From CAYVIB01 sp964451365 (GTDB lineage: Bacteria; Pseudomonadota; Gammaproteobacteria; Pseudomonadales; Cellvibrionaceae), in assembly GCA_964451365.1 (NCBI GenBank), contig CAYVIB010000001.1:1-64000 (forward strand): 64,000 nt of DNA, in the 5' to 3' direction. The notes beneath the pieces were generated by a model. The model worked only from the letters and a program-made list of their open reading frames with translations, did no database searches and had not been told where the DNA came from. Shown here one piece after another: positions 1 to 9,521 of the stretch; positions within the stretch are counted from its first letter, which is position 1; every line of letters starts with the position of its first letter. Made by a program: the position numbers and the translations under genes.

Positions 1-55
1 CCGTGAAGGCGGTCGTACCGTGGGTGCCGGTGTTGTTGCCAAGGTGATTGAATAA
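1..55 (+). CDS. tuf: Elongation factor Tu, C-terminal end (partial)
   Basis: The frame from base 2 reads REGGRTVGAGVVAKVIE and then TAA at 53-55. This is the near-invariant C-terminus of EF-Tu, the GTPase that delivers aminoacyl-tRNA to the ribosome. Only these 17 codons are in the window; the rest lies to the left. An intrinsic terminator follows within 30 bases, so the gene ends its transcription unit here. It cannot be told from this piece whether it is tufA or tufB. Confidence 0.93.
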   Translation, partial: REGGRTVGAGVVAKVIE

Positions 56-80
56 ATCGGTCACTGACACAGGAACCAAA

Positions 81-108
81 AGGCGCTCACATGAGCGCCT
101 TTTTTTTG
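81..108 (+). terminator. Intrinsic terminator after tuf
   Basis: A perfect stem AGGCGCTC/GAGCGCCT with a four-base loop (ACAT) is followed by an unbroken T run. It lies about 26 bases after the tuf stop codon, the expected place. The 240 bases between it and the RND adaptor gene hold no gene I can support. Confidence 0.93.
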
Positions 109-348
109 GCTGTCGTTTTGCCGGTTGCGCGGAATCTTTGACAATTTTGTAACCCGGGCTGGGATATACTCCTTTAAACCTATACTTGCACAAGTGTATC
201 TGATTGAAACCGTGGGATTTTCTGCAATAGGCAAACAATTGATTTACACTTGATAACGGTAATCTTAAAGCCGGCGCGAAAAGTAATACACATCCGCATT
301 AGCCGGCCGCCCGCCATGTTTATCGCGTAAAAAGTTTCCGGAGCGTTT

Positions 349-1488
349 ATGAGCAGTAGATTTATCCTGACCAGGCCAATGGTATTGGTCAGTTTCGTGT
401 TGGCCTGTGCGCTTGCCACTACCGGGCAGGTGTTGGCGCGGGAAGACGCCAAAGTCACCAAAGTGTTTGTTTATGAGGTTGGCGAACAATCCTTCTCCAG
501 CACGCTCCAGGCATTGGGAACCCTGCGCGCAAACGAGGCGACCACCATTTCGGCCTCGGTTACCGAGGTCGTCACCGCCATTCATTTCGATGACGGCCAG
601 CGGGTTAAAAGAGGCGATATTCTCGTTGAAATGGCCAGCGGTGAGGAGCGCGCTCTGCTGGAGGCCGCCGAACATGCACTGGTGGAAGCCGAGCAGCAAT
701 ATCGTCGCGTCCAGTCCCTGGTGAAGAACAAACTGGCCACCCAGGCCGTGTTGGACGAGAGGAAACTGGCCTACGATTCCGCCCGGTCGCAGTTGGAAGC
801 CACACGCTCGCGGCTCAAGGATCTTTTGATTATCGCTCCGTTCGATGGTGTTGTCGGGTTGAGGAACATCAGTCGCGGCGCTCTGGTTCGTCCGGGTGAT
901 GTAATCACCACCCTCGACGATGACAGTGTGATGAAGCTGGATATGTCAGTGCCTTCCGTTTACCTGCCTCACCTCAAAACAGGAATGTCCGTCACTGCCT
1001 GGGCACACGCGCTGGGCGATAAGCCTTTTGTCGGGGAAATCGCGAGTATCGGCACCCGGATCGATCCGGTGACCCGCTCGGTCCAGGTGCGGGCAATCGT
1101 TCCCAACCCGGAGAGGATACTAAAGCCCGGCCTGTTGATGATCGTTGAGTTGGAGGAGCCGCCACGAAATGTCGTGGTGGTGCCGGAGAAGGCGCTGATC
1201 CAGCAAGCGGCTGAGACTTATGTATATGTAGTCGCTGACGGCCAACAGCCGTGGACCGTTCAGCGCCGCCAGGTAACCACCGGCGAGCGCAAGCCCGGCA
1301 TTATGGAAATCATCGACGGCTTGAGTGTGGGCGAAAAGATCGTTACTCACGGCCACCTTAAACTCAAGGATGGCAGTAATGTGGAAGTGGTTGCCCGCGA
1401 CAGCGGTTCGGACCGCCTGAGCACCTTGCTTCAAAACGGCAACGCCAACCAGATCCGGAACAAAGTGGTTAATACCGACAGGCATTAA
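349..1488 (+). CDS. RND efflux periplasmic adaptor (membrane fusion protein)
   Basis: The 379-residue protein begins with a basic, hydrophobic export signal that probably ends near VLA/RE (about residue 31). A biotinyl-lipoyl-like half motif follows around residues 70-100 (TAIHFDDGQRVKRGDILVEM), then a helical hairpin at about 100-150 and the second lipoyl half APFDGVVGLRNISRGALVRP. Beta-barrel and membrane-proximal parts follow. This is the standard plan of AcrA/MexH-type adaptors, which link an inner-membrane RND pump to an outer-membrane channel. The RND permease gene follows after about 97 bases, presumably in the same operon. No outer-membrane factor gene is nearby, so the pump probably borrows a TolC-like channel coded elsewhere. 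The substrate cannot be read from sequence. Confidence 0.93.
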   Translation: MSSRFILTRPMVLVSFVLACALATTGQVLAREDAKVTKVFVYEVGEQSFSSTLQALGTLRANEATTISASVTEVVTAIHFDDGQRVKRGDILVEMASGEERALLEAAEHALVEAEQQYRRVQSLVKNKLATQAVLDERKLAYDSARSQLEATRSRLKDLLIIAPFDGVVGLRNISRGALVRPGDVITTLDDDSVMKLDMSVPSVYLPHLKTGMSVTAWAHALGDKPFVGEIASIGTRIDPVTRSVQVRAIVPNPERILKPGLLMIVELEEPPRNVVVVPEKALIQQAAETYVYVVADGQQPWTVQRRQVTTGERKPGIMEIIDGLSVGEKIVTHGHLKLKDGSNVEVVARDSGSDRLSTLLQNGNANQIRNKVVNTDRH

Positions 1489-1585
1489 ATCCCGACCATT
1501 CAACTGGCAGGGTTCAGGCGAGATGCATGGATGCATCACTATTGGCTGAAAGCCAATGCCAGGCTAATTAATACGAGAAACTTCC

Positions 1586-4500
1586 ATGTTGCTTTCTGAT
1601 GTCAGCATTAAGAGGCCGGTGTTCGCATCGGTTATTTCGCTGTTGCTTGTCGCGTTCGGCATATTGTCGTTCGACCGCCTGCAGTTGCGGGAATACCCGG
1701 ATATCGACCCGCCTGTCGTATCCGTGCGCACGGACTACCCCGGCGCGGCCGCCAGCGTGGTGGAAACCCGCATTACCCAGGTGATCGAGGACCGCATTTC
1801 CGGTGTGGAAGGCATTCGTTATATTCAGTCGAGTAGCCGTGATGGCCGTTCGGATGTCACGATCGAATTTAATGTCGGGCGCAATATCGAGGCCGCCGCC
1901 AACGATGTGCGCGACCGTGTCTCCAGGATATTGGACAACCTGCCTGAGGAAGCCGATATCCCCGATGTGCAGAAGGTGGACTCCAACGATGACGTCATCA
2001 TGTGGATGAACCTCACCAGCAGTAATATGAGCCTGCCGGAGCTGACCGACTACGCCGAGCGCTACCTGGTGGACCGCTTCTCCGTTATCGACGGTGTGGC
2101 GCGCGTGCGCGTGGGAGGGGGCCTCAATTTCGCCATGCGAATCTGGATCGACCGCGCCAAACTGGCGGCGCACAATCTCACGGTGGCGGATGTGGAGCGC
2201 GCCCTGCGGGCGGAAAACGTCGAGCTGCCGGCCGGTAATATCGAATCCATCGACCAGAATTTCAGCGTCCGGGTGCAACGCAGTTTCAGGGAGCCGGAGG
2301 ATTTTCGCCTGCTGGCACTGGCCAAGGGCGAGGAAGGTTACGTGGTGCGCCTGGGCGATGTGGCGCGGGTGGAGAAAGGCACCGAGGAGGACCGGCTGTT
2401 CTTCCGCGGCAACGGCGAGGCCATGGTGGGCATCGGCATCACCAAACAATCCACCGCCAACACCATTGATGTGGCGCGGGCAGCCAAGGAGGCATTCAAA
2501 CGAATCAACCCAACCCTGCCGGATGGCATGGTGATTCACCAGAGCTACGACTCCTCGGTATTTATCGAGGAGGCCATCAAGGAGGTTTACACGACGCTCG
2601 CCATTGCCATCGCGCTGGTCATCCTGGTTATCTACCTGTTCCTTGGCAGCGTTCGCGCCATGCTGGTGCCGGCGATCACCGTACCGGTCTCCCTGATAGC
2701 AACCTTTATCCTGCTGGCCGTGTGGGGTTTCTCGCTCAACATTCTCACTCTGATGGCGCTGGTGCTGGCCATCGGACTGGTGGTGGACGACGCCATTGTG
2801 GTGTTGGAAAACATTCACCGCCGGATGGAAGAGTACGGCGAGACGCCTTTGGTGGCGGCATTTCGCGGCACGCGCCAGGTGGGTTTCGCGGTTATCGCCA
2901 CCACGCTGGTACTGGTTGCGGTGTTCGCGCCTATCGCGGTGCTGCAGGGGGATATGGGGCGCCTGTTTTCCGAATTCGCCCTGACCATGGCCGCCGCGGT
3001 AATTTTCTCCAGCCTGGTGGCATTGACGGCATCGGCGATGATTGCCTCCAAACTGCTGCGTCACCAGGAAAAGCCGACCCGGCTGGTGGCCATTGTCGAT
3101 CGCTTCTTCGCGGCATTCCAACGCTCTTACAGGAAATGGGTGATTGCCTGCCTGGCTCATCCGCTGCGCATTACTGCAGTTCTGGTCGGGATTATCGTGG
3201 CGATGGTCGTGCTGGCGGAAAAAATTCCGTCGGAGTTTGCACCACAGGAGGATAGGGGAGCCTTTTTTATTATCGTCAACGGTCCCGAGGGCGCGAGCTT
3301 CAAATATATTGAAGAATACATGAATGAAATTGAAAAGCGCCTGATGCAGTATGTGGATTCGGGCGAGTTCGAGCGCCTGCTGGTGCGCGCGCCACGTTCG
3401 TTTGGCGGCGCCGTCTCCACCTTCAATACCGGCATCGTCATTGTCGGGCTTAGCGAGTGGGGCAAGCGCCGCTCCGCGTTCGAGATTATGGATGAGGTGC
3501 GGGTCGAGCTTGAAGACCTGCCGGGCGTGCGCGCGTTTCCCATTATGCGCCAGGGCATCGGTTCGGGCATTTCCAAGCCGGTGCAGATTACCATCGGCGG
3601 CGGCACCTACGAAGAAATGGTCCGGTGGCAGGAAAAACTGTTCGAGGAAATCGAAAAGAACAATCCCGGCCTGGAAGGGCTGGATTCCGACTACAGGGCG
3701 ACCACACCCCAGGTACATGTTGAAATCGACTATACCCGCGCGGCGGAGCTGGGCGTTTCCATTCAAAATATTGGCCGTACACTAGAAACCATGCTGGGTG
3801 GCAAGCGTGTAACCACTTACATCGATAATGGCGAGGAGTATGACGTCATTGTGGAGGGCGAACGCGACCAGCAGAACCGGCCAAACGACCTGACCAACAT
3901 TTACGTGCGCTCCGATCGCACCGGCAGCTTGATTCCACTCGCTAATGTGGTGAACCTGAAGGAGTTCGCCGTTACCCAATCGCTGAACCGCTACAACCGC
4001 ACACGCGCAATCACTATTGAGGCCAACCTTGCGGAAGGCCTGAATCTGGGTGACGCGCTGACCTATCTGGAAGACCTGATCGACGAGCACCTGCCCGAGC
4101 ACGTTATCGTTGATTACAAGGGTGAGTCCCAGCGCTATAAAAACGCGGGCGGTACGGTGGCGCTCACTTTCGGCCTGGGCATCCTGGTGATGTTCCTGGT
4201 GTTGGCCGCGCAGTTTGAAAGCTGGGTCAACCCGATGATTATCCTGCTGACGGTGCCGATGGCGATTGCCGGCGGCCTGTTCGGTATCTGGGTGACCGGC
4301 GGCACGCTTAACCTGTACAGCCAGATCGGATTGATCATGCTGATCGGGCTTGCGGCCAAAAACGGCATTCTTATCGTGGAGTTTGCCAACCAGCTAAGGA
4401 ATGAAGGCAAATCCATTTACGACGCGATTGTCGAAGCCTCCGCGATTCGCCTGCGGCCGATCGTTATGACCAGTATTACCACCATCGCCGGGTCGATACC

Positions 4501-4708
4501 GTTGATTCTCGCCACCGGCGCCGGCTCGGAAACCCGCGCGGTACTGGGAGTGACGCTTTTCTCCGGCGTTGCGGCGGCGACGGTGTTTACCATTTTCGTT
4601 GTCCCTGTTGCCTATAACCTGTTTGCCAGGTTCTCCAGGCCATCCAATGCCGTGGAAGAAAAACTTGTTTACGAATTGGAGCTGGAATCGGAAACCAGTA
4701 GCAAATAA
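1586..4708 (+). CDS. RND efflux pump, inner-membrane permease (HAE1 type)
   Basis: At 1,040 residues the length is typical of AcrB/MexF-type proton-driven pumps. The N-terminus (SDVSIKRPVFASVISLLLVA) forms the first membrane helix. The proton-relay pair Asp-Asp lies in GLVVDDAIVVLENIHR (about residues 393-408), and the partner lysine lies in GLAAKNGILIVEFANQL (about 920). Two large periplasmic loops and two six-helix bundles complete the duplicated RND fold. It works with the adaptor encoded just upstream to export hydrophobic or amphiphilic compounds. A strong terminator lies 40 bases downstream, so the operon is two genes. Family certain; substrate unknown. Confidence 0.95.
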   Translation: MLLSDVSIKRPVFASVISLLLVAFGILSFDRLQLREYPDIDPPVVSVRTDYPGAAASVVETRITQVIEDRISGVEGIRYIQSSSRDGRSDVTIEFNVGRNIEAAANDVRDRVSRILDNLPEEADIPDVQKVDSNDDVIMWMNLTSSNMSLPELTDYAERYLVDRFSVIDGVARVRVGGGLNFAMRIWIDRAKLAAHNLTVADVERALRAENVELPAGNIESIDQNFSVRVQRSFREPEDFRLLALAKGEEGYVVRLGDVARVEKGTEEDRLFFRGNGEAMVGIGITKQSTANTIDVARAAKEAFKRINPTLPDGMVIHQSYDSSVFIEEAIKEVYTTLAIAIALVILVIYLFLGSVRAMLVPAITVPVSLIATFILLAVWGFSLNILTLMALVLAIGLVVDDAIVVLENIHRRMEEYGETPLVAAFRGTRQVGFAVIATTLVLVAVFAPIAVLQGDMGRLFSEFALTMAAAVIFSSLVALTASAMIASKLLRHQEKPTRLVAIVDRFFAAFQRSYRKWVIACLAHPLRITAVLVGIIVAMVVLAEKIPSEFAPQEDRGAFFIIVNGPEGASFKYIEEYMNEIEKRLMQYVDSGEFERLLVRAPRSFGGAVSTFNTGIVIVGLSEWGKRRSAFEIMDEVRVELEDLPGVRAFPIMRQGIGSGISKPVQITIGGGTYEEMVRWQEKLFEEIEKNNPGLEGLDSDYRATTPQVHVEIDYTRAAELGVSIQNIGRTLETMLGGKRVTTYIDNGEEYDVIVEGERDQQNRPNDLTNIYVRSDRTGSLIPLANVVNLKEFAVTQSLNRYNRTRAITIEANLAEGLNLGDALTYLEDLIDEHLPEHVIVDYKGESQRYKNAGGTVALTFGLGILVMFLVLAAQFESWVNPMIILLTVPMAIAGGLFGIWVTGGTLNLYSQIGLIMLIGLAAKNGILIVEFANQLRNEGKSIYDAIVEASAIRLRPIVMTSITTIAGSIPLILATGAGSETRAVLGVTLFSGVAAATVFTIFVVPVAYNLFARFSRPSNAVEEKLVYELELESETSSK

Positions 4709-4747
4709 AAATTACCTTCTCTCAGGTGTGGTTTAGCGGAGTGCTAC

Positions 4748-4787
4748 CTGTGCAACAAGCCCAAGGCGTTGTTGCACAGTCTTTTTT
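4748..4787 (+). terminator. Intrinsic terminator of the RND operon
   Basis: The 11-bp inverted repeat CTGTGCAACAA (4748-4758) / TTGTTGCACAG (4769-4779) is followed after two bases by C and six T. It lies 40 bases after the permease stop codon. Confidence 0.92.
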
Positions 4788-4789
4788 CA

Positions 4790-4867
4790 AATTGGCTTGA
4801 CACAAAGCCAAATATTCGGAAAATTGGCTTGACCACAATTGGCTTGTCGCCTTTTCTTCTATAGAAT
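4790..4867 (+). promoter_or_regulatory. Promoter with repeated TTGGCTTG operators, TRAP/uronate operon
   Basis: The motif AATTGGCTTG occurs three times (4790, 4822, 4837). The first copy also forms an inverted repeat, TTGGCTT (4792-4798) with AAGCCAA (4805-4811). The third copy supplies a plausible -35 (TTGGCT, 4839-4844), 17 bases before TAGAAT (4862-4867), a fair -10. Transcription would start about 35 bases ahead of the DctP gene. GntR/FadR-type regulators of uronate genes in other gammaproteobacteria recognise TTGG/CCAA half sites, so a uronate-sensing repressor is a reasonable guess. The regulator gene is not in this window. Confidence 0.5.
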
Positions 4868-4911
4868 GGCGCTACTTCTTGTATACCAGTGCTTTCCACG
4901 GTGAATAATAA

Positions 4912-5886
4912 ATGACAAAGCTTTCCAAGCCGCTGCTGGCCCTAATCCTGGCCCTGTCCCTTGCATCGTGCTCCAAACACAGTGATGTCCGCGTGCTGAA
5001 AATGGCCCACGCACTGCCGACCGATCACCCCGTTCATGCCGGCATCGTCTATATGTCCGAGCGTCTCGACGAATTGTCCGACGGCACCATGCGCATCGAT
5101 ATTTACCCGGGCGGCCAGTTGGGCTCCGAGCGCGAGCTGATGGAATTGCTGCAAATCGGCACCCTGGCCATGACCAAGGTGTCCTCAAGCCCCATGGAAG
5201 GCTTTGTTCCCTCGATGAAAGTATTCAGCATGCCCTACGTCTTCCGCGACAGCGAGCATTACTGGCGGGCGCTCAACAGCGACCTGGGCAAGCAACTGCT
5301 GCTGGAAGGCGAAAAAGTCCGCCTGCGCGGGCTGGGCTACTACGATGCCGGCAGTCGCAGTTTCTATATGGTCGAAAAGCCGATTCACACACCGGAAGAC
5401 TTGAGCGGAATGAAAATCCGCGTGCAGAAAAGCCAGACATCGATGCAAATGGTGAATGCTTTGGGAGGGGCCGCCACCCCGATTTCCTGGGGCGAACTTT
5501 ATACGGCGCTGCAACAGGGTGTGGTGGACGGAGCGGAAAATAATCCTCCCAGTTTCTATACGTCCAAGCACTACGAGGTAGCCAAGTACTACACCTTGAA
5601 TGAACACACTTTCGTTCCCGATATCGTCCTGATCAGCAGCTACATCTGGTCATCACTGGATAAACGACAGCAACAGTGGCTGCAACAGGCAATGGACGAG
5701 TCGATTGAATACCAGCGGGAACTTTGGGAGAAGGCGTCCGAGGAAGCCCTGCGGGAAGTGGAGGAGGCCGGCGTTGAAATTATTCATCCCGACAAAACCC
5801 TTTTCGCGCAACAAGTAAAAGAGATGCACGAAAACTATAAAGGCACGCCCGCCTACGACCTGATGATGAAATTCAAGGCCATGTAA
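4912..5886 (+). CDS. TRAP transporter solute-binding lipoprotein, DctP family
   Basis: This 324-residue binding protein has a signal ending in the lipobox-like LASC (about residues 17-20), so the mature protein is probably lipid-anchored rather than freely periplasmic. The DctP core is clear: KMAHALPTDHPVH near the start, the ligand-binding arginine region MKIRVQKSQTSMQMVNALGG (around residue 170), then PISWGELYTALQQGVVDGAE. The arginine binds the substrate carboxylate in this family. Genes for the small and large membrane subunits follow, then uronate isomerase and a fructuronate-reductase-type enzyme, so hexuronates are the likely substrate. The substrate assignment is inferred from neighbours only. 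Confidence 0.92.
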   Translation: MTKLSKPLLALILALSLASCSKHSDVRVLKMAHALPTDHPVHAGIVYMSERLDELSDGTMRIDIYPGGQLGSERELMELLQIGTLAMTKVSSSPMEGFVPSMKVFSMPYVFRDSEHYWRALNSDLGKQLLLEGEKVRLRGLGYYDAGSRSFYMVEKPIHTPEDLSGMKIRVQKSQTSMQMVNALGGAATPISWGELYTALQQGVVDGAENNPPSFYTSKHYEVAKYYTLNEHTFVPDIVLISSYIWSSLDKRQQQWLQQAMDESIEYQRELWEKASEEALREVEEAGVEIIHPDKTLFAQQVKEMHENYKGTPAYDLMMKFKAM

Positions 5887-6102
5887 ATTGGTTGGGGCGG
5901 GCCGCGCGGGCTGAGGAAAGAACCCGAACATTTTTCTCCGGAGTTCACGTTGGGATTCGCATAGCTCGGCCTGCGCGACCCGTCCCAACCCACGATTCGG
6001 AAAATGCGTGGTTATACGGAAGCAACCTGAGCGAATTAAGCGTGGCATACGGAAGTGAACCCGGATAAAAAAGACCACGAGCAACACGAGAATAAAATTG
6101 TA

Positions 6103-6597
6103 ATGAAAAAACTGTTGGACAAACTGGAAAGCGCGCTGGCGGCAGTGCTGGCCGCTCTAATGGGAGCTTTGGTGCTCGATGTCACCTGGCAGGTGGTTTC
6201 CCGTTTTGTATTGAACAACCCCAGTTCCTACACCGAGGAGGTGGCGTTGTTCCTGATGCTTTGGGTGGCGTTGCTCGGTGCCGCTTACGCGTTTCGCCGG
6301 GGCGCGCACCTGGGGTTGGATATCGTGGTGGCAAAACTGGAAGGCAACAGGAAAGTAATCGCGCAAAAACTGGCGGAAATTATCAGCCTGGCGTTTGCCT
6401 GCATCATTTTGATTTATGGCGGGCTCAAACTCGTACTGCTCAATTACGAACTCAAGCAGACTTCCGCCGCGTTGGAAGTGGAAGTCTGGATCGTCTACAG
6501 CGTCATACCGTTGAGCGGACTGCTGATCGCCATATTTGCGATTGAACGAATTGTGTTCGGCGCACCTGAACTTAACGCTCACGAAAAACCAGAATAA
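6103..6597 (+). CDS. TRAP transporter small membrane subunit, DctQ family
   Basis: About 164 residues with four predicted membrane helices. The signature region is VTWQVVSRFVLNNPSSYTEE, followed by VALFLMLWVALLGAAYAFRR, as in DctQ proteins. The reading frame is open from a GTG at 6055, but that extension is charged and unlike the family, so I prefer ATG 6103, which starts MKKLLDKLES. The subunit pairs with the DctM permease in sodium-driven uptake. It starts about 215 bases after the binding-protein gene; the spacer has short inverted repeats but no clear terminator. Confidence 0.9.
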   Translation: MKKLLDKLESALAAVLAALMGALVLDVTWQVVSRFVLNNPSSYTEEVALFLMLWVALLGAAYAFRRGAHLGLDIVVAKLEGNRKVIAQKLAEIISLAFACIILIYGGLKLVLLNYELKQTSAALEVEVWIVYSVIPLSGLLIAIFAIERIVFGAPELNAHEKPE

Positions 6598-6614
6598 AAA
6601 CCGAGGCCAGGCTG

Positions 6615-7922
6615 ATGGAACTTTCCGTTGTTGTTTTATTGCTGACTTTTGTTGTCCTGCTGTTACTGCATGTGCCCATTTCCATCAGTATCGGCGTGGC
6701 AACCTTCGCGGCCATGCTGTTCACCATCGATTTCACGCCGGCGACAATTACTATTGCGCAGCGTATCGCCAGTGGCGTGGACAGTTTTGCCCTGCTGGCG
6801 ATTCCGTTTTTTATTCTCTCCGGCATGTTGATGGGGCAGGGCGGCATCGCGCACCGCCTGATCGAGTTCGCCAAGGTATTGATCGGTATGCTGCCCGGTG
6901 GTCTCGCTTTTGTGAACGTGATCAGCTGCGCGCTGTTCGGTGCGATTTCCGGCTCATCGGTGGCGGCCACGTCGGCCATCGGCGGCTTTATGATTCCGAC
7001 CATGGAAAAGGAAGGTTACGACCGGAATTTTAACGCCGCGGTCACGGTAACTTCTTCCACTACCGGGCTGCTGATTCCCCCGAGTAATATCCTGATTGTT
7101 TACTCGCTGGCCAGTGGCGGTGTGTCCATCGCGGCGTTGTTCGTTGCCGGTTACCTGCCGGGCCTGCTCGTGGCTTTGTGCCTGATGGCGGTGTGCGCGA
7201 TATATGCCAGAGTCAAACATTACCCGGTGGGGCCGGTGCCGGCGTTGTCCGATGTGGTAAAACGCACCGTCGATGCCATTCCCAGTTTGCTGCTGATCGT
7301 GATTGTGATCGGCGGCATTATCGGTGGCTATTTCACGGCGACCGAGGCCAGTGTGGTGGCGGTGCTCTATGCGATGTTTTTGTCGATGGTGATTTATAAG
7401 GAAGTCAAGCTGTCGGACCTGCCGGATATTTTTGTTCGTTCAGTGCAGACCACGGCCATTGTCATGTTGCTGATCGGCACATCCACGGCGCTTTCCTGGA
7501 TGCTGAGCTATGAAAATATTCCGCAAACCATCAGTGCGGCGCTGTTGTCCCTGAGCGACAATCCGTTCGTTATTTTGCTGACCATCAACCTGATCCTGCT
7601 CTGTGTCGGTATCTTCATGGACATGACGCCGGCGGTGTTGATCTTTACGCCGATCTTTCTGCCGGTGGCGATCCAGATCGGGATTTCCCCACTGCATTTT
7701 GGCATTATGATGGTGCTCAACCTGTGTATCGGGCTGTGTACACCACCGGTGGGCAGCGTGCTTTTTGTCGGTTGCAGTATCGCAAAAACATCCATCGCCC
7801 AACTGATACGGCCGCTGATGCCCATGTACGCCGCCATGCTGGTGGCGTTATTGCTTGTCACCTACGTGCCGGCCATCAGCGAATTTTTGCCGGTGTTTTT
7901 CGGCTTGTACGAAGTGCCCTGA
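6615..7922 (+). CDS. TRAP transporter large permease subunit, DctM family
   Basis: This 435-residue polytopic protein is the channel-forming subunit. Typical DctM stretches are AIPFFILSGMLMGQGGIAHR, GAISGSSVAATSAIGG, VTVTSSTTGLLIPPSNILIV and LGLCTPPVGSVLF-like LCIGLCTPPVGSVLFVGC. It starts 17 bases after the DctQ stop, with GAGG about 8 bases ahead of ATG, so the two genes are cotranscribed. With DctP and DctQ it makes a complete TRAP system, predicted from context to import glucuronate or galacturonate. Confidence 0.94.
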   Translation: MELSVVVLLLTFVVLLLLHVPISISIGVATFAAMLFTIDFTPATITIAQRIASGVDSFALLAIPFFILSGMLMGQGGIAHRLIEFAKVLIGMLPGGLAFVNVISCALFGAISGSSVAATSAIGGFMIPTMEKEGYDRNFNAAVTVTSSTTGLLIPPSNILIVYSLASGGVSIAALFVAGYLPGLLVALCLMAVCAIYARVKHYPVGPVPALSDVVKRTVDAIPSLLLIVIVIGGIIGGYFTATEASVVAVLYAMFLSMVIYKEVKLSDLPDIFVRSVQTTAIVMLLIGTSTALSWMLSYENIPQTISAALLSLSDNPFVILLTINLILLCVGIFMDMTPAVLIFTPIFLPVAIQIGISPLHFGIMMVLNLCIGLCTPPVGSVLFVGCSIAKTSIAQLIRPLMPMYAAMLVALLLVTYVPAISEFLPVFFGLYEVP

Positions 7923-7997
7923 TTTTTTCCTCGCTCCTCCCGCCGCGACCGGTGGCGGGTGGCAAGTTCAAACTTTTTCACAGCATGAAGGTTGGCT

Positions 7998-9422
7998 ATG
8001 ACTACATTAGTTCTTCATCCGGATCGACTGTTCCCTTCCGACCCCGACACCCGCAAAGTGGCGCGTCGGTTGTACCAGGAAGTGAAGGATCTGCCCATTG
8101 TCAGTCCGCATGGTCACACGGACCCGCGGTGGTTCGCGGACAACGAGCCGTTTGGCAATCCGGCGAACCTGTTGATCAAGCCGGACCATTATGTTTTCCG
8201 CATGCTCCACAGCCTGGGCGTGCCGATGGAATCCCTCGGGGTTCCCACCATTGATGGCACGCCGGTGGAGCAGGATACGCGCAAAATCTGGAAAACTTTT
8301 TCCCAGTATTATCCTTACGCCTTTCGCGGTACACCTTCGCGCATGTGGCTCGACTATGTATTCAAGGAAGTGTTCGACCTGGAGGAAAGGCTGACTCCGG
8401 AAACCGCCGATGCCTACTACGACCACATCGACGAGTGCCTGAAAAAGCCGGAATTTTCGCCGCGCGCACTGTTCGAGCGGTTCAATATCGAATACCTGGC
8501 GACGACGGAATCGCCACTGGATGATTTGCGCCACCACAAAAAAATTTGCGAAAGCGACTGGCAGGGGCGGAAAAAAGTCATTACTGCGTATCGTCCCGAT
8601 CCGGTGCTCGATCCGGAGTTCGAGGGCTTTGTCGCCAATGTTGCGAAATTCGGTGAAATGACCGGTGAGGACACTTCGACATACGAAGGTTACCTGAACG
8701 CTCACAGAAAACGCCGCGAGTTTTTCAAATCCATGGGCGCGACTTCGACGGACCACGGCCACGCCACGGCGGTTACTGCGGATCTGCCGCGCGCCGAAGC
8801 GGAAGAACTTTTTGCCAGGGCGCTGGCGGGCCAATGTTCTCCGGTGGAAGCCGAACAATTTCGCGGCCAGATGCTGACGGAAATGGCGGCGATGAGTATC
8901 GACGACGGCCTGGTGATGCAGATTCACCCCGGCTCCGTGCGCAATCACAATCCGGGTGTGTTTGCCCGCTTCGGGCGCGACAAGGGTGCCGACATTCCAC
9001 GCCAGACCGAATACGTCCACGCATTAAAACCACTGCTGGACAAGTTCGGCAACGAGCCGAAGCTTTCGGTGATTTTATTTACCCTGGACGAAACAGTTTA
9101 CAGCCGGGAGCTGGCAACACTCGCCGGCCATTACCCTGTGCTTAAACTCGGTCCGCCGTGGTGGTTCCACGACAGCCCCGAAGGCATGCGCCGTTTCCGC
9201 GAGCATGTCACCGAGACCGCCGGTTTTTACAACACCGTCGGCTTCAATGACGACACGCGCGCATTCCTGTCCATTCCCGCGCGGCACGATGTGGCCCGCC
9301 GGATGGATTGCGGCTTCCTGGCGCAACTGGTCACCGACCATCGTTTGCCGGAAGACGAAGCCCGCGATGTGGCCGTGGACGTGACCTATAACCTGGTAAA
9401 ACAGGCTTACAAGCTCGCATAA
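7998..9422 (+). CDS. uxaC: Uronate isomerase
   Basis: This enzyme converts D-glucuronate to D-fructuronate and D-galacturonate to D-tagaturonate. The metal-binding HxH is seen in SPHGHTDPRWF close to the N-terminus. The length (474 residues) and the motifs HPGSVRNHNP and LGPPWWFHDSPEGMRRFRE match the family. The frame is open from a TTG at 7992, but ATG 7998 has GAAGG about six bases ahead and gives the usual N-terminus. It follows the TRAP permease by 75 bases, so import and the first catabolic step are coupled. Confidence 0.95.
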   Translation: MTTLVLHPDRLFPSDPDTRKVARRLYQEVKDLPIVSPHGHTDPRWFADNEPFGNPANLLIKPDHYVFRMLHSLGVPMESLGVPTIDGTPVEQDTRKIWKTFSQYYPYAFRGTPSRMWLDYVFKEVFDLEERLTPETADAYYDHIDECLKKPEFSPRALFERFNIEYLATTESPLDDLRHHKKICESDWQGRKKVITAYRPDPVLDPEFEGFVANVAKFGEMTGEDTSTYEGYLNAHRKRREFFKSMGATSTDHGHATAVTADLPRAEAEELFARALAGQCSPVEAEQFRGQMLTEMAAMSIDDGLVMQIHPGSVRNHNPGVFARFGRDKGADIPRQTEYVHALKPLLDKFGNEPKLSVILFTLDETVYSRELATLAGHYPVLKLGPPWWFHDSPEGMRRFREHVTETAGFYNTVGFNDDTRAFLSIPARHDVARRMDCGFLAQLVTDHRLPEDEARDVAVDVTYNLVKQAYKLA

Positions 9423-9430
9423 AATTGAAG

Positions 9431-9475
9431 GGCAGGTAAGCGATGGTCCGACACTTCGGGCGCCACCTGCCTTTA
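9431..9475 (+). terminator. Hairpin between uxaC and the reductase gene
   Basis: GGCAGGT (9431-9437) pairs with ACCTGCC (9465-9471), followed by only three T. It could reduce read-through or protect the upstream mRNA; as a terminator it is weak. Confidence 0.35.
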
Positions 9476-9521
9476 ATCTCCCAAATTTTATTTTCACCCG
9501 TTCAACGGATTCCTTGGAAAT

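Noticed and set aside
138..170. TTGACA ... TATACT promoter for the RND operon
   Set aside because: Both hexamers are good, but they are 21 bases apart, too far for a standard sigma-70 promoter.
1568..3766. Long minus-strand open frame (732 codons)
   Set aside because: It lies entirely antisense to the RND permease, is rich in His, Gln and Arg with no domain, and comes from the GC-biased third positions of the real gene.
8007..9020. Minus-strand open frame of 337 codons
   Set aside because: Antisense shadow of uronate isomerase.
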